Shown: positions 35,435 through 44,798, numbered from the stretch's first letter. The stretch: 64,000 nt of DNA from Verrucomicrobiaceae bacterium (GCA_024232965.1 JACKQF010000004.1:434001-498000); one strand, 5' to 3'. Program-made: numbers and translations. The notes: generated by a model not told the origin, from the letters alone.

Positions 35435-37824
35435 ACAAACTTAAAGCGTTCGCGCAGCCGCTGGCGCAGGATTTCAGCAAAGGTATTGAGGACGAAAGTC
35501 AGCGCAAAAAGAACGACCGCGCCGAGGAAGAGCGCGCGATAGTGGGTAGAGTGTACGGCGGCCTCTGGCAGTTCCACGGCGATGTTTGCGGATAGTGTGC
35601 GCATACCAGAGAAGATGTTCAGATCCATGACCGGAGTATTGCCCGTGGCCATGACGACGATCATCGTCTCCCCAACAGCCCGCCCGAAGGCAACCATCAG
35701 TGCGGAGAAGATACCAGCGGAGGCGACTGGCAATACCACTGTGCGCACCATCTGCCAGCGCGACGCACCGAGCGCCAAGGAGGCGGCCTTGATTTGCGTG
35801 GGGACGTTGCTCAGCGCGTCCTCAGTGATGGTGAAAAGGATCGGGATCACGGCAAAGCCCATCATAAAGCCGACGACGAGGGAATTGCGTTGATCAAAGT
35901 CAGTGACAAAAACATCGCCCAACCAGCGAACAAACGACCAGTCCGAAGCGCTCAGCGAATGGCCGATCTGCGGCCACCACAGGCGGAAATCGGCAATAAA
36001 GCCACCCGTAGCAGGGTCCTTGACTGTGAAGGCCCAACTCTCAAGCCAAGGACCAAGGCTCCATGCTGCCCAGGTCATCAAAGCCACCGGCAGGAGCAGC
36101 ACCCAGAACTCGCTCCCAGGGCGAACTTTTGACCGAGTGGTAACGGGCAGCTTTGTGAACACCCAACCCACCGCCATGGCACCTAGGGGCAGGGCGAGGC
36201 CGCCGAGTAGTAGTGATGGGACCTTGTCCTCGATCAGGGGAGCTAACCAGAGGCCAGCCAAAAACCCCAGCACGACAGACGGTAGCGATGCCATGATCTC
36301 CATGACGGGCTTCACGATAGACTTGATATTTGGCGGCAAAAAACAGGACGTATAGATGGCTGCCAAGAGCGCGATGGGCACCGCGAATAGCAATGCGAAG
36401 AACGTGCCTTTCAGGGAACCGATGATTAGCGGAGTCAGCGAGAGCTTGGGCTCAAAATCATCCGTCCCACCGGTGGACTGCCAGACATAACCGGGCCGAT
36501 CTGCGCCCTCATACCAGAGCTTCCCAAAGAATGCCTTCATGCCTGCCTCTGGGTGTGGATCGTCCAGCTTCCAGCGGTGCAGCCCGCCATCAGTATCGAG
36601 AAAGAGAATGTGTTCCGCCTTCGCATCCATCACGGCGCGGGCCACAGTAAAGGGCAGTGTTCCCTCCCAGCGGACGGATTCTGTCGTCGAATACCGCAGA
36701 GAGGCAAAGTCTCCACGACCAGTCAGAAAGGTCTTATTGCGCTGGCTAGCCGCATAAAACGTCGCAGCACCCGTGAGGGGCGGGAACTCTTTGATCTTAC
36801 CGTAGCGGCGGACGGTCTCGCCCCCCTTCGCGCTCCCATCCGTGACGGATTGGTTGTAGAGGCTCCACACCTCCTGCTTGCCAGTCGCACCGCAGACGAC
36901 GACGGAGACATCGCCAAAAACATAGGACAAGGTGCTGAGCGTCGGATCAGCCTCGTCAGCAAAGGGTTGGAAGGTCTGGCGTAGTTCTTTGGTAGTGCCG
37001 TTCGTGAAGTAAAAATAGTACACCATGCCGCGATCATCTGCGACGAGGAGTGCATCCCCCACGGCCGAGGCCAAAAGGCGCACCGGATGCCCCTGTAGAT
37101 CGCTGGTCAGGTCAAAGCGCCCCACTACGGCTGGCTTCCCAGCTCCCATGAGGCTGCGTTTTTGGCGGATGCAGAGCGCGTGCACCTCCGTGCGACCGTC
37201 CACCTCCTGAATAGCCGCCATCACCTTCGCCGCGCCACCGTCGCCAAAGGACACATCCTTGAGAGGTTTCCCAGGCTGCCCGATAGCTTCAAACGACTCC
37301 ACCTTCACGGAGGGCGTGACGATCTGCCCTTTCCCACCTTCCCCAGCGGTGCTGGTGTAAGTGACTTTGAACGATCCCACGCGACCATCTGCGGTGCCTA
37401 GAATCACGCGATTCTGTTTCCCATCAACCTGCGCGGTGGAAATGACCGTATCAGCAGGGATTTCCACGGGGAGAGTCTCGATCTCTCCATTTTTTGACAG
37501 GTCCGCCAGTGCGATCTCCGCTCCCCCTCGATAGATAAAGGGTTTCTGAGCCCACTCGTCCACGCCCATCAGTGTGATCGGCGTCGCGGTCGCCCCAGGC
37601 CGCCCGGAGGACACTGCCGCCTCTGACTCCTGCTTAAAGCGGGCGGGCTCGAACAGCGGGATAACCTCCGCCATGATGAAAACGAAGATCCCGAGAACAG
37701 CGACAATGATACCCAGCCCGCCGGCCCGAATCAGCCAGGTCATTAACTGGTCCAGCCGCAAGGTTGCCCGGGAGGCGATGAACCTCTCCGGCACGCTGCG
37801 TTTTGGTGGATCTTCTGGCATCAA
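35431..37824 (-). CDS. pstC: Phosphate ABC transporter permease PstC with large periplasmic domain
   Basis: 797 residues, against about 320 for E. coli PstC. After one helix (about 32-54) a 400-residue beta-rich domain precedes the permease core (about 470-790). That domain has repeated strands such as NRVILGTADGRVGSFKVTY and EHILFLDTDGGLHRWKL, which look like a beta-propeller. The core has AASLALGASRWQMVRTVVLP as the EAA loop. Enlarged PstC proteins are known in some Gram-negative bacteria; the role of the extra domain is not defined here. Confidence 0.9.
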   Translation of the reverse strand: MMPEDPPKRSVPERFIASRATLRLDQLMTWLIRAGGLGIIVAVLGIFVFIMAEVIPLFEPARFKQESEAAVSSGRPGATATPITLMGVDEWAQKPFIYRGGAEIALADLSKNGEIETLPVEIPADTVISTAQVDGKQNRVILGTADGRVGSFKVTYTSTAGEGGKGQIVTPSVKVESFEAIGQPGKPLKDVSFGDGGAAKVMAAIQEVDGRTEVHALCIRQKRSLMGAGKPAVVGRFDLTSDLQGHPVRLLASAVGDALLVADDRGMVYYFYFTNGTTKELRQTFQPFADEADPTLSTLSYVFGDVSVVVCGATGKQEVWSLYNQSVTDGSAKGGETVRRYGKIKEFPPLTGAATFYAASQRNKTFLTGRGDFASLRYSTTESVRWEGTLPFTVARAVMDAKAEHILFLDTDGGLHRWKLDDPHPEAGMKAFFGKLWYEGADRPGYVWQSTGGTDDFEPKLSLTPLIIGSLKGTFFALLFAVPIALLAAIYTSCFLPPNIKSIVKPVMEIMASLPSVVLGFLAGLWLAPLIEDKVPSLLLGGLALPLGAMAVGWVFTKLPVTTRSKVRPGSEFWVLLLPVALMTWAAWSLGPWLESWAFTVKDPATGGFIADFRLWWPQIGHSLSASDWSFVRWLGDVFVTDFDQRNSLVVGFMMGFAVIPILFTITEDALSNVPTQIKAASLALGASRWQMVRTVVLPVASAGIFSALMVAFGRAVGETMIVVMATGNTPVMDLNIFSGMRTLSANIAVELPEAAVHSTHYRALFLGAVVLFALTFVLNTFAEILRQRLRERFKFV

Positions 37825-37860
37825 TCGGAATGTAAAATCTCGCCCCGAGGCCTCCTGACC

Positions 37861-37897
37861 AAAAGAAGACGAGCGAGCCTGAATCCAAGCTCGCTCG
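37861..37897 (-). terminator. Terminator or attenuator between pstS and pstC
   Basis: On the minus strand a 9-bp GC-rich stem CGAGCGAGC/GCTCGCTCG with a 10-nt loop is followed by GTCTTCTTTT. It lies 62 nt after the pstS stop and 37 nt before the pstC start. This is the usual place for a hairpin that keeps pstS mRNA more abundant than the permease genes. Partial read-through would be needed for pstCAB expression unless they have their own promoter. Confidence 0.7.
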
Positions 37898-37958
37898 CCT
37901 CAAATCGTCAAGCTGTCATCGGCAAAAGCACGAAAACAGTTTGTCACAAACTTTTTGC

Positions 37959-38972
37959 TTATTTCAACTGCTCCAATGCTTCGTTAGCGATTTCAGCAGG
38001 CACTGGGAAGTAGCCGTCTTTGATGACGATTTGCTGACCGGCCTTAGAAAGGACGAAGCGCACAAATTCAGCAGTCAGGGGATCCACTGCTGCGCCTGGC
38101 TTTTTGTTGATGTAGATGAAAAGGAAGCGAGCCATCGGATAGCTGCCATCGAGGCAATTCTCATAAGTGGCCTCGGCGAAGCTGCCAGCCTCAGTGCCGA
38201 GGGGCACAGCGCGGACGCCAGCGGTGGCATAGCCGATCCCGGAGTAGCCGATACCGTAGATATCTGAAGAGACCCCTTGAACGACTGCGGAGGAACCCGG
38301 CTGCTCTTTAACAGTCGCCTTGAAGTCCCCCTTGGCCATGGCGTGCTCTTTAAAGAACCCGTAAGTGCCGGAGGCGGAGTTACGGCCATAAAGGGAGATA
38401 CTGCGCCCAGCCCAGTCAGAGAGACCGAGTTGATCCCAGGACGCGATGTCCTGACCACCGGATTTGCGGGTGGAGGAGAAGATGCTGTCCACCTGCTGCA
38501 TCGTCAGGCCCTTGATTGGGTTGTCCTTGTGGGCAAAGACGGCCAAGGCGTCGATGGAAACCTTGATCTCCGTCGGCTTGTAGCCAAATTTCTTTTCGAA
38601 GGCGTCAATTTCTTCCTGTTTCATGGAGCGGCTCATCGGCCCGAGTTGGGCGGTGCCTTCGATGAGGGCCGGAGGAGCAGTGGCAGAGCCTTTGCCTTCG
38701 ATCTGGATGTTCACATTGGGGTAGGCAGCCTTAAAGGACTCCGCCCAGAGGGTCATCAGATTGTTCAAGGTGTCTGAACCGATGGAATTGAGGTTACCAC
38801 CGACGCCGGATACCGTTTTGTATTCAGGGATGGCTGCGTCGACTTCCACAGGAGCACTGTTAGCATTGCCTGCGATCGCCACTGCGGCGAGTGCGGTCAC
38901 GGCCAGCGCGGAGCGGCGACTGTTTGTGACAGTTTGGTTGATGATGCGTGAGAGCATGCGGTTGAGTTTCAT
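37959..38972 (-). CDS. pstS: Periplasmic phosphate-binding protein PstS
   Basis: The frame extends to 39212, but the ATG at 38972 (MKLNRMLSRIINQTV) starts just before a signal peptide (SALAVTALAAVAIAGNANSA). The protein has 337 residues. PstS-type motifs are present: NLNSIGSDTLNNLMTLWAES near the start, GPMSRSMKQEE, and GRNSASGTYGFFKEHAM, whose Ser/Thr residues bind phosphate in the family. It ends KDGYFPVPAEIANEALEQLK. It delivers phosphate to PstCA. Repeated TTGTCACA words lie upstream and just downstream. Confidence 0.95.
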   Translation of the reverse strand: MKLNRMLSRIINQTVTNSRRSALAVTALAAVAIAGNANSAPVEVDAAIPEYKTVSGVGGNLNSIGSDTLNNLMTLWAESFKAAYPNVNIQIEGKGSATAPPALIEGTAQLGPMSRSMKQEEIDAFEKKFGYKPTEIKVSIDALAVFAHKDNPIKGLTMQQVDSIFSSTRKSGGQDIASWDQLGLSDWAGRSISLYGRNSASGTYGFFKEHAMAKGDFKATVKEQPGSSAVVQGVSSDIYGIGYSGIGYATAGVRAVPLGTEAGSFAEATYENCLDGSYPMARFLFIYINKKPGAAVDPLTAEFVRFVLSKAGQQIVIKDGYFPVPAEIANEALEQLK

Positions 38973-39075
38973 GAGGAAGGGTAAGTTGGACTGCTGGTTT
39001 GTTGTTTTTGGCGCGTGAGCGCGGTCTGCTGTAGTACACTTGTGGCCGTGGAGCAAAGTGCTGACGGTGAAGAAA

Positions 39076-39083
39076 TTGTCACA
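39076..39083. promoter_or_regulatory. TTGTCACA word upstream of pstS
   Basis: TTGTCACATAA lies 104 nt before the pstS ATG. It resembles a Pho-box half site (CTGTCATAA) but no clean second half at 11-bp spacing was found. The same eight bases recur at 37941 and at 39256. Confidence 0.3.
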
Positions 39084-39242
39084 TAAAAGGACTTTCCCGC
39101 AGCACTCTCCCGAAAATCCAGCCAACCCAACCACTTCACCAAACCCACTCTGTGACGAATCCGTTTCATAGAACGGAAAGGGAACCGCTAACAAGGACAC
39201 AAAAGCCGACAATATGACCCACCTGACACTGCAGCGCCTCGC

Positions 39243-39265
39243 ATTGTGACGTCACTTGTCACAAT
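39243..39265. promoter_or_regulatory. Inverted repeat ATTGTGAC-N7-GTCACAAT upstream of pstS
   Basis: A perfect 8-bp inverted repeat with a 7-base spacer. It overlaps the stop codon of the gene at 39252 and lies about 270 nt upstream of the pstS start. It contains the TTGTCACA word that recurs around pstS. A regulator-binding site is plausible; a terminator is less likely because no T-run follows. Confidence 0.45.
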
Positions 39266-40235
39266 CCAGCTTCCGCGCCTGCTCCTGCCATTTGTCACGT
39301 TTGATCCGATTTTTGAAAGCCAACAGTTCCGAAAACGCCGCCACATCCTCCTCCGACCACTCCGCGATCTGACGGTAGGTCCGCACTCCAAAGGCGTGCA
39401 ACTTCTTGTTCAGAACCGCCTTTACACCCTTGATTTTGGTCAGATCATCTTCATCCCCCTCGGCGACGCTCAGAAGATTCAGAGTATGCCGCAACGCCCG
39501 ATCCTGATTTTCGAGGGCCGTGAGGTCGCCATCCAATCCAGCCAAGCGTTGCTCGGCTTCACGCAACTTCATGGCAGCAGCACCGCGCCTTGCAACGTCG
39601 TGCTTGTCGATGGCGATCTCTTGCTCCACCACCATATCGGCGCGTTGTTTCCGCAACGCCGCCTGCTCACTCCGGACACGGCTCAACTCCTTGCCAATGG
39701 TTTCCAAACGGGCCGCAGCCTCGGGCGGAATCTCGATATTTGGCGTCGCCGGCTCGGGTGTCGGAACCGGTTCAGGCTGCACTTCCGGCTCCGCTGGGAC
39801 AGGTTTTGTCCACAAATTCAGAGGCTCAACCGCAGGGGCCGGAGCAGGAACAGGGGCAGAGGCCTCGATTGGTTGTTCTTGGGCGCTTAGATCGCGGAGC
39901 CGATTGAGTTCTACCCGGGTAAACTTCAAGTCATCGCGGAGCCGCATCAGTTCGCGCTCGAGATTCCGCCGATGCCCCTGGGCGTCGTCCAGCTCCGCCT
40001 TGAGGCGTTCCACCTCGTCCGATTCAACGGCGGGCGCAGGCTCGATGGGGGCAACGGCCTGTTTTGCCACTACAGGGGCGCTATCCTCCGCCGTCGGCTC
40101 TGGCTCAGTTTCCGAATGCGGAGCAGCGGCCAAAACAGGAGTGCCCCGCCAGCGCCAGCCCAGGTAAAAAAACACGAGGCCTGCCACTAGAAGCAGCACT
40201 GCCATTTCCATTGCCAGCCAGATGAGCGAGTTCAT
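39252..40235 (-). CDS. Membrane-anchored coiled-coil protein with C-terminal helix-hairpin-helix
   Basis: 327 residues: an N-terminal helix (about 8-28), an acidic Pro/Ala/Glu-rich stretch, a coiled coil (about 74-115), a second Pro-rich stretch (APVPAPAPAVEPLNL), a second coiled coil (about 170-240) and a C-terminal region LTKIKGVKAVLNKKLHAFGV followed by RTYRQIAEWSEEDV. The last part is the FEN1-like HHH pattern found in many bacterial envelope proteins beside ribosomal-protein L17-like domains. The ATG overlaps the upstream stop by ATGA. Probably an envelope organisation protein; DNA binding is unproven. Confidence 0.72.
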   Translation of the reverse strand: MNSLIWLAMEMAVLLLVAGLVFFYLGWRWRGTPVLAAAPHSETEPEPTAEDSAPVVAKQAVAPIEPAPAVESDEVERLKAELDDAQGHRRNLERELMRLRDDLKFTRVELNRLRDLSAQEQPIEASAPVPAPAPAVEPLNLWTKPVPAEPEVQPEPVPTPEPATPNIEIPPEAAARLETIGKELSRVRSEQAALRKQRADMVVEQEIAIDKHDVARRGAAAMKLREAEQRLAGLDGDLTALENQDRALRHTLNLLSVAEGDEDDLTKIKGVKAVLNKKLHAFGVRTYRQIAEWSEEDVAAFSELLAFKNRIKRDKWQEQARKLDCDK

Positions 40236-41875
40236 TCGTCGTTTGGTTTCACGTCCGATAGGTTTCCCTTCAGTTCTGCGGTCCGCCAGGCGCGCATCCG
40301 CTCAATGACATCCTCCAGTGACTCCACCACAGCACCAGACGGCATATCGGGCGGAATGAGATCGGTTCGGACCACCCCACCGGGCTCCAAAAACTCTACC
40401 GTCACTGGGACGGAGCGCCACTCATCCCCAGGTCGGGCAAACGCCACCAGCCACGATTCACCCAGCCCCGGCGGGCGAGGGAGACTGCGCACCGTATGGA
40501 AAACAGCCCCCGCATTGCCAGTGCTGCCATCGACCCTCACGTGATCCTCCACCACCCAGCCCGCCGAATAAATTCTGCGAACCGCCGCCACCACTTGAGC
40601 CCGCACCGCCTCCTCCGCGACGGTGCCACCGACGACCGCCTTGCCATCAAAAAGAGCAAGCGTCAAAAATGGAATCGGCGCAGGGGCGGGAAAATCTGGG
40701 AAAGCGGCATCGTCTCCCTGCAACCAATCGATCAATGGCGCGCTATCTGGCTGCACCATGGCGACAGTCAATTCCTTGGGCAGCGTCGATTCCCAAGGCG
40801 TCGCGTCACGGCCAACCTCCCAATCAGTGGCGACCCAACTCTGGCCAGGGACGCCAATCGCAAAGGTCTTCCCCTGCACCGCGCGCTCCTCCAAAAAGTC
40901 CTCGGACAAAATCCCAAACCCACCCAAGGGCCGACGGCCAGGGTCCACCCGAACCTCATCCATGATTCTTCGCCCGGGAAATCCTGACAAGACCCCCGCC
41001 AGCAGCGCATTTTTCATCTGACTAGAACCCACAGCACCACGCAGCATCAGTTTGTCCCCACGGGCCGCAAGAAACACATGACCGGGAGGTAACGCCGCCA
41101 AACGCTCCCGCTCTTGGCGCGTCGCGACCGCCTTTTGGTAGGCGACTCGTGTCGCGGAAACCTCTGCCCGCAGCGGCTTTCCCCAATCAGCCTCCGATAG
41201 ACCCAATTCCAAAACTCTGGACTTCACCACCGCCTCAGACGCCCCGAGATCCACCCGCTGCCACCCCTGTCCCAGACGGGCGATCCATAATCCACCTTCC
41301 GCAGCGGCGCGCTCGGCCTCGCGTTTCAGCCCTTCCAGAGTCGTGTTCAAATCGCTCGTCTCGTCATAACGATCCGGATCCACAGAGACGCTGGTCTTGA
41401 TTCTGCCGCCGCCGGACCGCCAGCGATCCTGGGCCAAGGACTCCCAGGCAGAGGCCTCCGCATCGGTCGCCGCGACACTATGCAGCGTCGCATCCCGCCC
41501 TTGCACACAGAGCACTGCCCATCCTGGCGGCAGCGGCGCAATTTGCAGGTCATCCAAAACCGACTGCACCGGGTTCCAATCCGCACTACCCAACCAACCT
41601 CCGAGCACCGACACACGGACCCCGGAGGTCACTAGATCCCGTACCGCAGCGCGATCTGCTGGAGATCGGACCTCCCCGTGAAGGCTGACCGTCTGACCCG
41701 AGGCTTCAATTTTGACCCCAGTGACCCGACGTTGCAGCGCAGCGTCAGAATTCAGGATCGTCCATGCTCGATCAGCGATCCGCTGCTCCATCTGGGGGCG
41801 CAACCACCACCAGCCCACCGCCCAAAAGGCAGCCAGCATTAGCAGCGCGAACAGCCATCGTCCCAGCGTCATCAT
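40232..41875 (-). CDS. Membrane-anchored protein with BON-like domains
   Basis: 547 residues with one N-terminal helix (about 8-24, WLFALLMLAAFWAVGWWWL). BON-like units with the pattern VTGVKIEASGQTVSLHGEV...RAAVRDLV occur near residue 50, and similar strand-helix units recur near 280 and 420 (VVGGTVAEEAVRAQVVAAV). The Ala/Pro-rich regions between them look like linkers. BON domains usually mediate membrane or protein contacts in the periplasm. Translationally coupled to the HHH/coiled-coil protein that follows, so the two may act together. Confidence 0.62.
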   Translation of the reverse strand: MMTLGRWLFALLMLAAFWAVGWWWLRPQMEQRIADRAWTILNSDAALQRRVTGVKIEASGQTVSLHGEVRSPADRAAVRDLVTSGVRVSVLGGWLGSADWNPVQSVLDDLQIAPLPPGWAVLCVQGRDATLHSVAATDAEASAWESLAQDRWRSGGGRIKTSVSVDPDRYDETSDLNTTLEGLKREAERAAAEGGLWIARLGQGWQRVDLGASEAVVKSRVLELGLSEADWGKPLRAEVSATRVAYQKAVATRQERERLAALPPGHVFLAARGDKLMLRGAVGSSQMKNALLAGVLSGFPGRRIMDEVRVDPGRRPLGGFGILSEDFLEERAVQGKTFAIGVPGQSWVATDWEVGRDATPWESTLPKELTVAMVQPDSAPLIDWLQGDDAAFPDFPAPAPIPFLTLALFDGKAVVGGTVAEEAVRAQVVAAVRRIYSAGWVVEDHVRVDGSTGNAGAVFHTVRSLPRPPGLGESWLVAFARPGDEWRSVPVTVEFLEPGGVVRTDLIPPDMPSGAVVESLEDVIERMRAWRTAELKGNLSDVKPNDE

Positions 41876-41959
41876 TTAATTCACGACCCCATTCTTAGCA
41901 GCATCCCGCTGAGGATGCAAAGGCCGGATGTGCGCAGGACGAGGAAGCCCGGCCCAAAG

Positions 41960-43240
41960 TCACTTCTTAAGGTGGGCATCCGCAGCATCCAAGTAGCGCT
42001 GCCAGTCAAAGTCCGTGACGTCGTGCTTTCCAGTACGCATGTGGTAGCGAACGACATCCCCCACCGGAGTATTCACCGCTGGTTGGTGCTTAACGCCCAC
42101 ACCTTTGAGCCCAAAAAGGTCATACACCGGCTGCGCATTGAGCCCCGATAAAAACTCGCCTTTGGGATCTGCCCAGAGATCTTCCTCAGCGCTCGCTATG
42201 CAGACTGGGCGTGGTGCCATGAGGGAGATCAGCATGTGCTGATCCACTGGGCAATCGCCCGCCTTATCGCTGTAGCGGGCATACGTCGGCGTGAACCAAT
42301 GCGGGAAGACGGTGGTGATGATCTTCGTCGTCTCGCCAAAATCCCGCCGCATGATAGCCGCACCGCCTTCGCCAGAATCGTTGGAGACGACCATCGCGAA
42401 CCGCTCATCTTGCGCCCCCGCCCAGAGGGAGGTCTTGCCCAATCGCGAGTGCCCGATCACGGAGCAATGCTTGGCATCGATGGCATCGACGGTCTCCGCG
42501 TAGTCCAGCATCCGGCTGAGCCCCCATGCCCAGGCACCGATTGCCCCCCACTCGCCGTCTTTCCAAACGGTGTCAGCGCCTTTTTCTGCCAGCGCTCCAC
42601 GCACTCCATCCTTCCAGCCCAGGGTGTGATCAGGCTCGATATCGCCGTAATACGCGGTGACGACTGCATACCCACGTTTCAAGATCATCTCGAGCGGCCA
42701 GCGATGCGACTCCTTGCCACGAGACCGCACGGTGGCGCGACTATTCCGTACTGTATCGTCCTGCGTCGGCCGCATCCACCGATCGGAGATTGGCACATCG
42801 ATATCGGGACTCACCGCGTGATTGCCGCCGAAACTCAAGCCGACAAAGGCCGGCACAGGCTTCTTCGCCCCGTTCGGGATATAAATCATCACATCGATCC
42901 CGTCCCATGCGGGCTTTTCCTTCATTTTCAGGCGCACGATCCGGCGGGTCGCAATGCCACCCAGCGCGTCCTTCCTCTCAGACAGGACTTTCGCATCCAG
43001 CTTTGGAGTGGCTGGAGTCTTGCCATAGACGTGCTCTTCGAAGAGTCGCATGACCTCCGCACGGCGTTTGCCTGTCCAGTCTGCCACAGTCGTCACCGTG
43101 GTACCGTCCGCACACTTGAGAACGTCTGGCAAAGTGTACTGACCCACGCGGGACTCGTCTTCATTGGACCGTCGAGCTTGCCCGAATGCAACGGAAGTGC
43201 AGTAGACAGCGAATACTCCGATCCTGAATATTTTTATCAT
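41960..43240 (-). CDS. Glucuronoyl esterase, CE15 family
   Basis: 426 residues with a signal peptide (MIKIFRIGVFAVYCTSVAFG). The CE15 nucleophile motif is present as VIGHSRLGKTSLWAGA (Ser), with an acidic residue in VVSNDSGEGGAAI and the catalytic His in HDVTDFDWQ near the C-terminus. Characterised CE15 enzymes include OtCE15 from the verrucomicrobium Opitutus terrae, which cleaves ester bonds between glucuronic acid of xylan and lignin alcohols. It probably removes such links outside the cell. The extended insert with RSRGKESHRWP is typical of bacterial members. Confidence 0.92.
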   Translation of the reverse strand: MIKIFRIGVFAVYCTSVAFGQARRSNEDESRVGQYTLPDVLKCADGTTVTTVADWTGKRRAEVMRLFEEHVYGKTPATPKLDAKVLSERKDALGGIATRRIVRLKMKEKPAWDGIDVMIYIPNGAKKPVPAFVGLSFGGNHAVSPDIDVPISDRWMRPTQDDTVRNSRATVRSRGKESHRWPLEMILKRGYAVVTAYYGDIEPDHTLGWKDGVRGALAEKGADTVWKDGEWGAIGAWAWGLSRMLDYAETVDAIDAKHCSVIGHSRLGKTSLWAGAQDERFAMVVSNDSGEGGAAIMRRDFGETTKIITTVFPHWFTPTYARYSDKAGDCPVDQHMLISLMAPRPVCIASAEEDLWADPKGEFLSGLNAQPVYDLFGLKGVGVKHQPAVNTPVGDVVRYHMRTGKHDVTDFDWQRYLDAADAHLKK

Positions 43241-43315
43241 GGATCACATGAAATAGAAAAACGACGCTCACGTCAATCCTTCAGATTAATCAGGCACAAA
43301 CGCTTATCGAAACAA

Positions 43316-44689
43316 TCACCCCAGGAACTTCCTCGGATTGAGGATGCCATTGGGATCCAGAGCATGCTTGATACTGAGATGCGCCTGACGAGCCGCCGCC
43401 GGGATTGCAGCCTCCCACCAGCGACTCTTAGCGATTCCCACCCCGTGCTCGCCAGTGATCGCGCCATCCCAGGCGATGACCTGATGAAAAAGGCGATCCA
43501 GTGCCACCTCCGCACGATCTCGGATCTCAGGGTCCTCCATCGTCGGCACCATGATATTGACATGAATATTGCCGTCTCCTGCATGGCCAAAGCAAGCGAC
43601 CGGAAAACCGCTTTCTGCCTGCAACTTCTCCGCAAAATCGACCAAATCCACCAGTCGACTGCGAGGCACGACGATGTCTTCGTTCAATTTGATAAGACCG
43701 GTATTCCGCAGGCTGTAGCTAAACTCCCGGCGCAGCTTCCAGAATCGCTCACAGGCGTCCTCTCCGAGAGCCTCCTCCAGACAGATGCAGCCCAGACCAT
43801 CGATCAAATTGGCCAAGAGGCTCACTTCACTGCGCACCGAGTCGGACTGTCCATCGATCTCGACCAGGAGATGCGCCTCGCCCTGCGGAGTCACCGATTC
43901 TCCCAGATATTCCCTGGCCGCCCGCAGCGTAAATTTGTCAGCAATTTCCAGCGCGCTGGGAAGAAAGCCGGAGGAAAGAATCGTCTGCACCGCGTTGGCC
44001 GCCTCCGCGAAGGACGAAAACCCCGCAGAAAGCATCGCCCGCATCGGTGGATGTGGGATCAGGCGCAGTGTAGCCTCCGTCACCACCCCCAGCATGCCCT
44101 CGCTACCGACCATGAGACCGACGAGGTCAAAGCCGGTCTTGTTTTTGTGGCAGCGCCCGCCTGCCCGCACGATGGAGCCATCCGCCAGCACCGCCTCAAG
44201 CCCCAGCACGTAGTGGCGAGTCACGCCATACTTTAGGCAACGAGGCCCGCCGGCATTCGTCGCGACGTTCCCGCCCAGACTGCACTCCTTGAGGCTTGCT
44301 GGATCAGGCGGATAAAACCAACCTTGCGCTCTGGCAGCAGCCTGGAGTTCCCCCGTGATCACCCCCGGCTCGACCACTGCCACGCCGTCCTGCACATTCA
44401 GTTCCTTGATACGATTCATGCGCTTCAGCGACATCGCAATGCCTCCAGAGAGTGGCACACAACCGCCAACATAACCCACCTGCGCCCCCTGCGGCGTGAC
44501 GGGAATTTTTTCCGAATTTGCAAAGGCCAGCACCGCCGATACCTCCTCCGTGCTCTCTGGGAATACCACCACCTCGGGTGCCTTTGCGGCAAACCACTTG
44601 TCCTTACTATGCGTCACCAAATCTGGCGGCGACTGGGAGACCCGGTCAGCACCAATCAAGGAACAAAGCTGATTTGAAAGCGAACTCAT
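43316..44689 (-). CDS. glcD: GlcD-like FAD-linked oxidase (2-hydroxyacid dehydrogenase type)
   Basis: 457 residues from the ATG at 44689 (MSSLSNQLCSLIG). The FAD-binding type 4 domain has PQGAQVGYVGGCVPLSGGI and YPPDPASLKECSLGGNVATN. The C-terminal FAD-linked oxidase cap has CFGHAGDGNIHVNIMVP and ITGEHGVGIAKSRWW, as in glycolate oxidase subunit GlcD and D-lactate dehydrogenases. It oxidises a 2-hydroxy acid; which one is not determined. No GlcE or GlcF partner is nearby, so it may act alone or with distant genes. Confidence 0.88.
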   Translation of the reverse strand: MSSLSNQLCSLIGADRVSQSPPDLVTHSKDKWFAAKAPEVVVFPESTEEVSAVLAFANSEKIPVTPQGAQVGYVGGCVPLSGGIAMSLKRMNRIKELNVQDGVAVVEPGVITGELQAAARAQGWFYPPDPASLKECSLGGNVATNAGGPRCLKYGVTRHYVLGLEAVLADGSIVRAGGRCHKNKTGFDLVGLMVGSEGMLGVVTEATLRLIPHPPMRAMLSAGFSSFAEAANAVQTILSSGFLPSALEIADKFTLRAAREYLGESVTPQGEAHLLVEIDGQSDSVRSEVSLLANLIDGLGCICLEEALGEDACERFWKLRREFSYSLRNTGLIKLNEDIVVPRSRLVDLVDFAEKLQAESGFPVACFGHAGDGNIHVNIMVPTMEDPEIRDRAEVALDRLFHQVIAWDGAITGEHGVGIAKSRWWEAAIPAAARQAHLSIKHALDPNGILNPRKFLG

Positions 44690-44798
44690 CCCGAGAGCAT
44701 GGACGAGACTAGCGGACGATTCAACCCGTAGGTCCCACGCGAACAACAGAGGGTGTCTTTTTGCCTTTTACGGAGGCTGGAGGGCTAAACTCACCCCA

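Noticed and set aside
37939..37953. Palindrome AGTTTGTCACAAACT as a terminator for pstS
   Set aside because: The stem is only 7 bp and AT-rich, and a better GC-rich hairpin with a T tail follows at 37861-37897.
42236..44236. A 666-codon open frame on the plus strand
   Set aside because: It runs antisense to two well-supported genes (CE15 esterase and GlcD-like oxidase) and has no domain, signal or start site. Long shadow frames are expected in GC-rich DNA.
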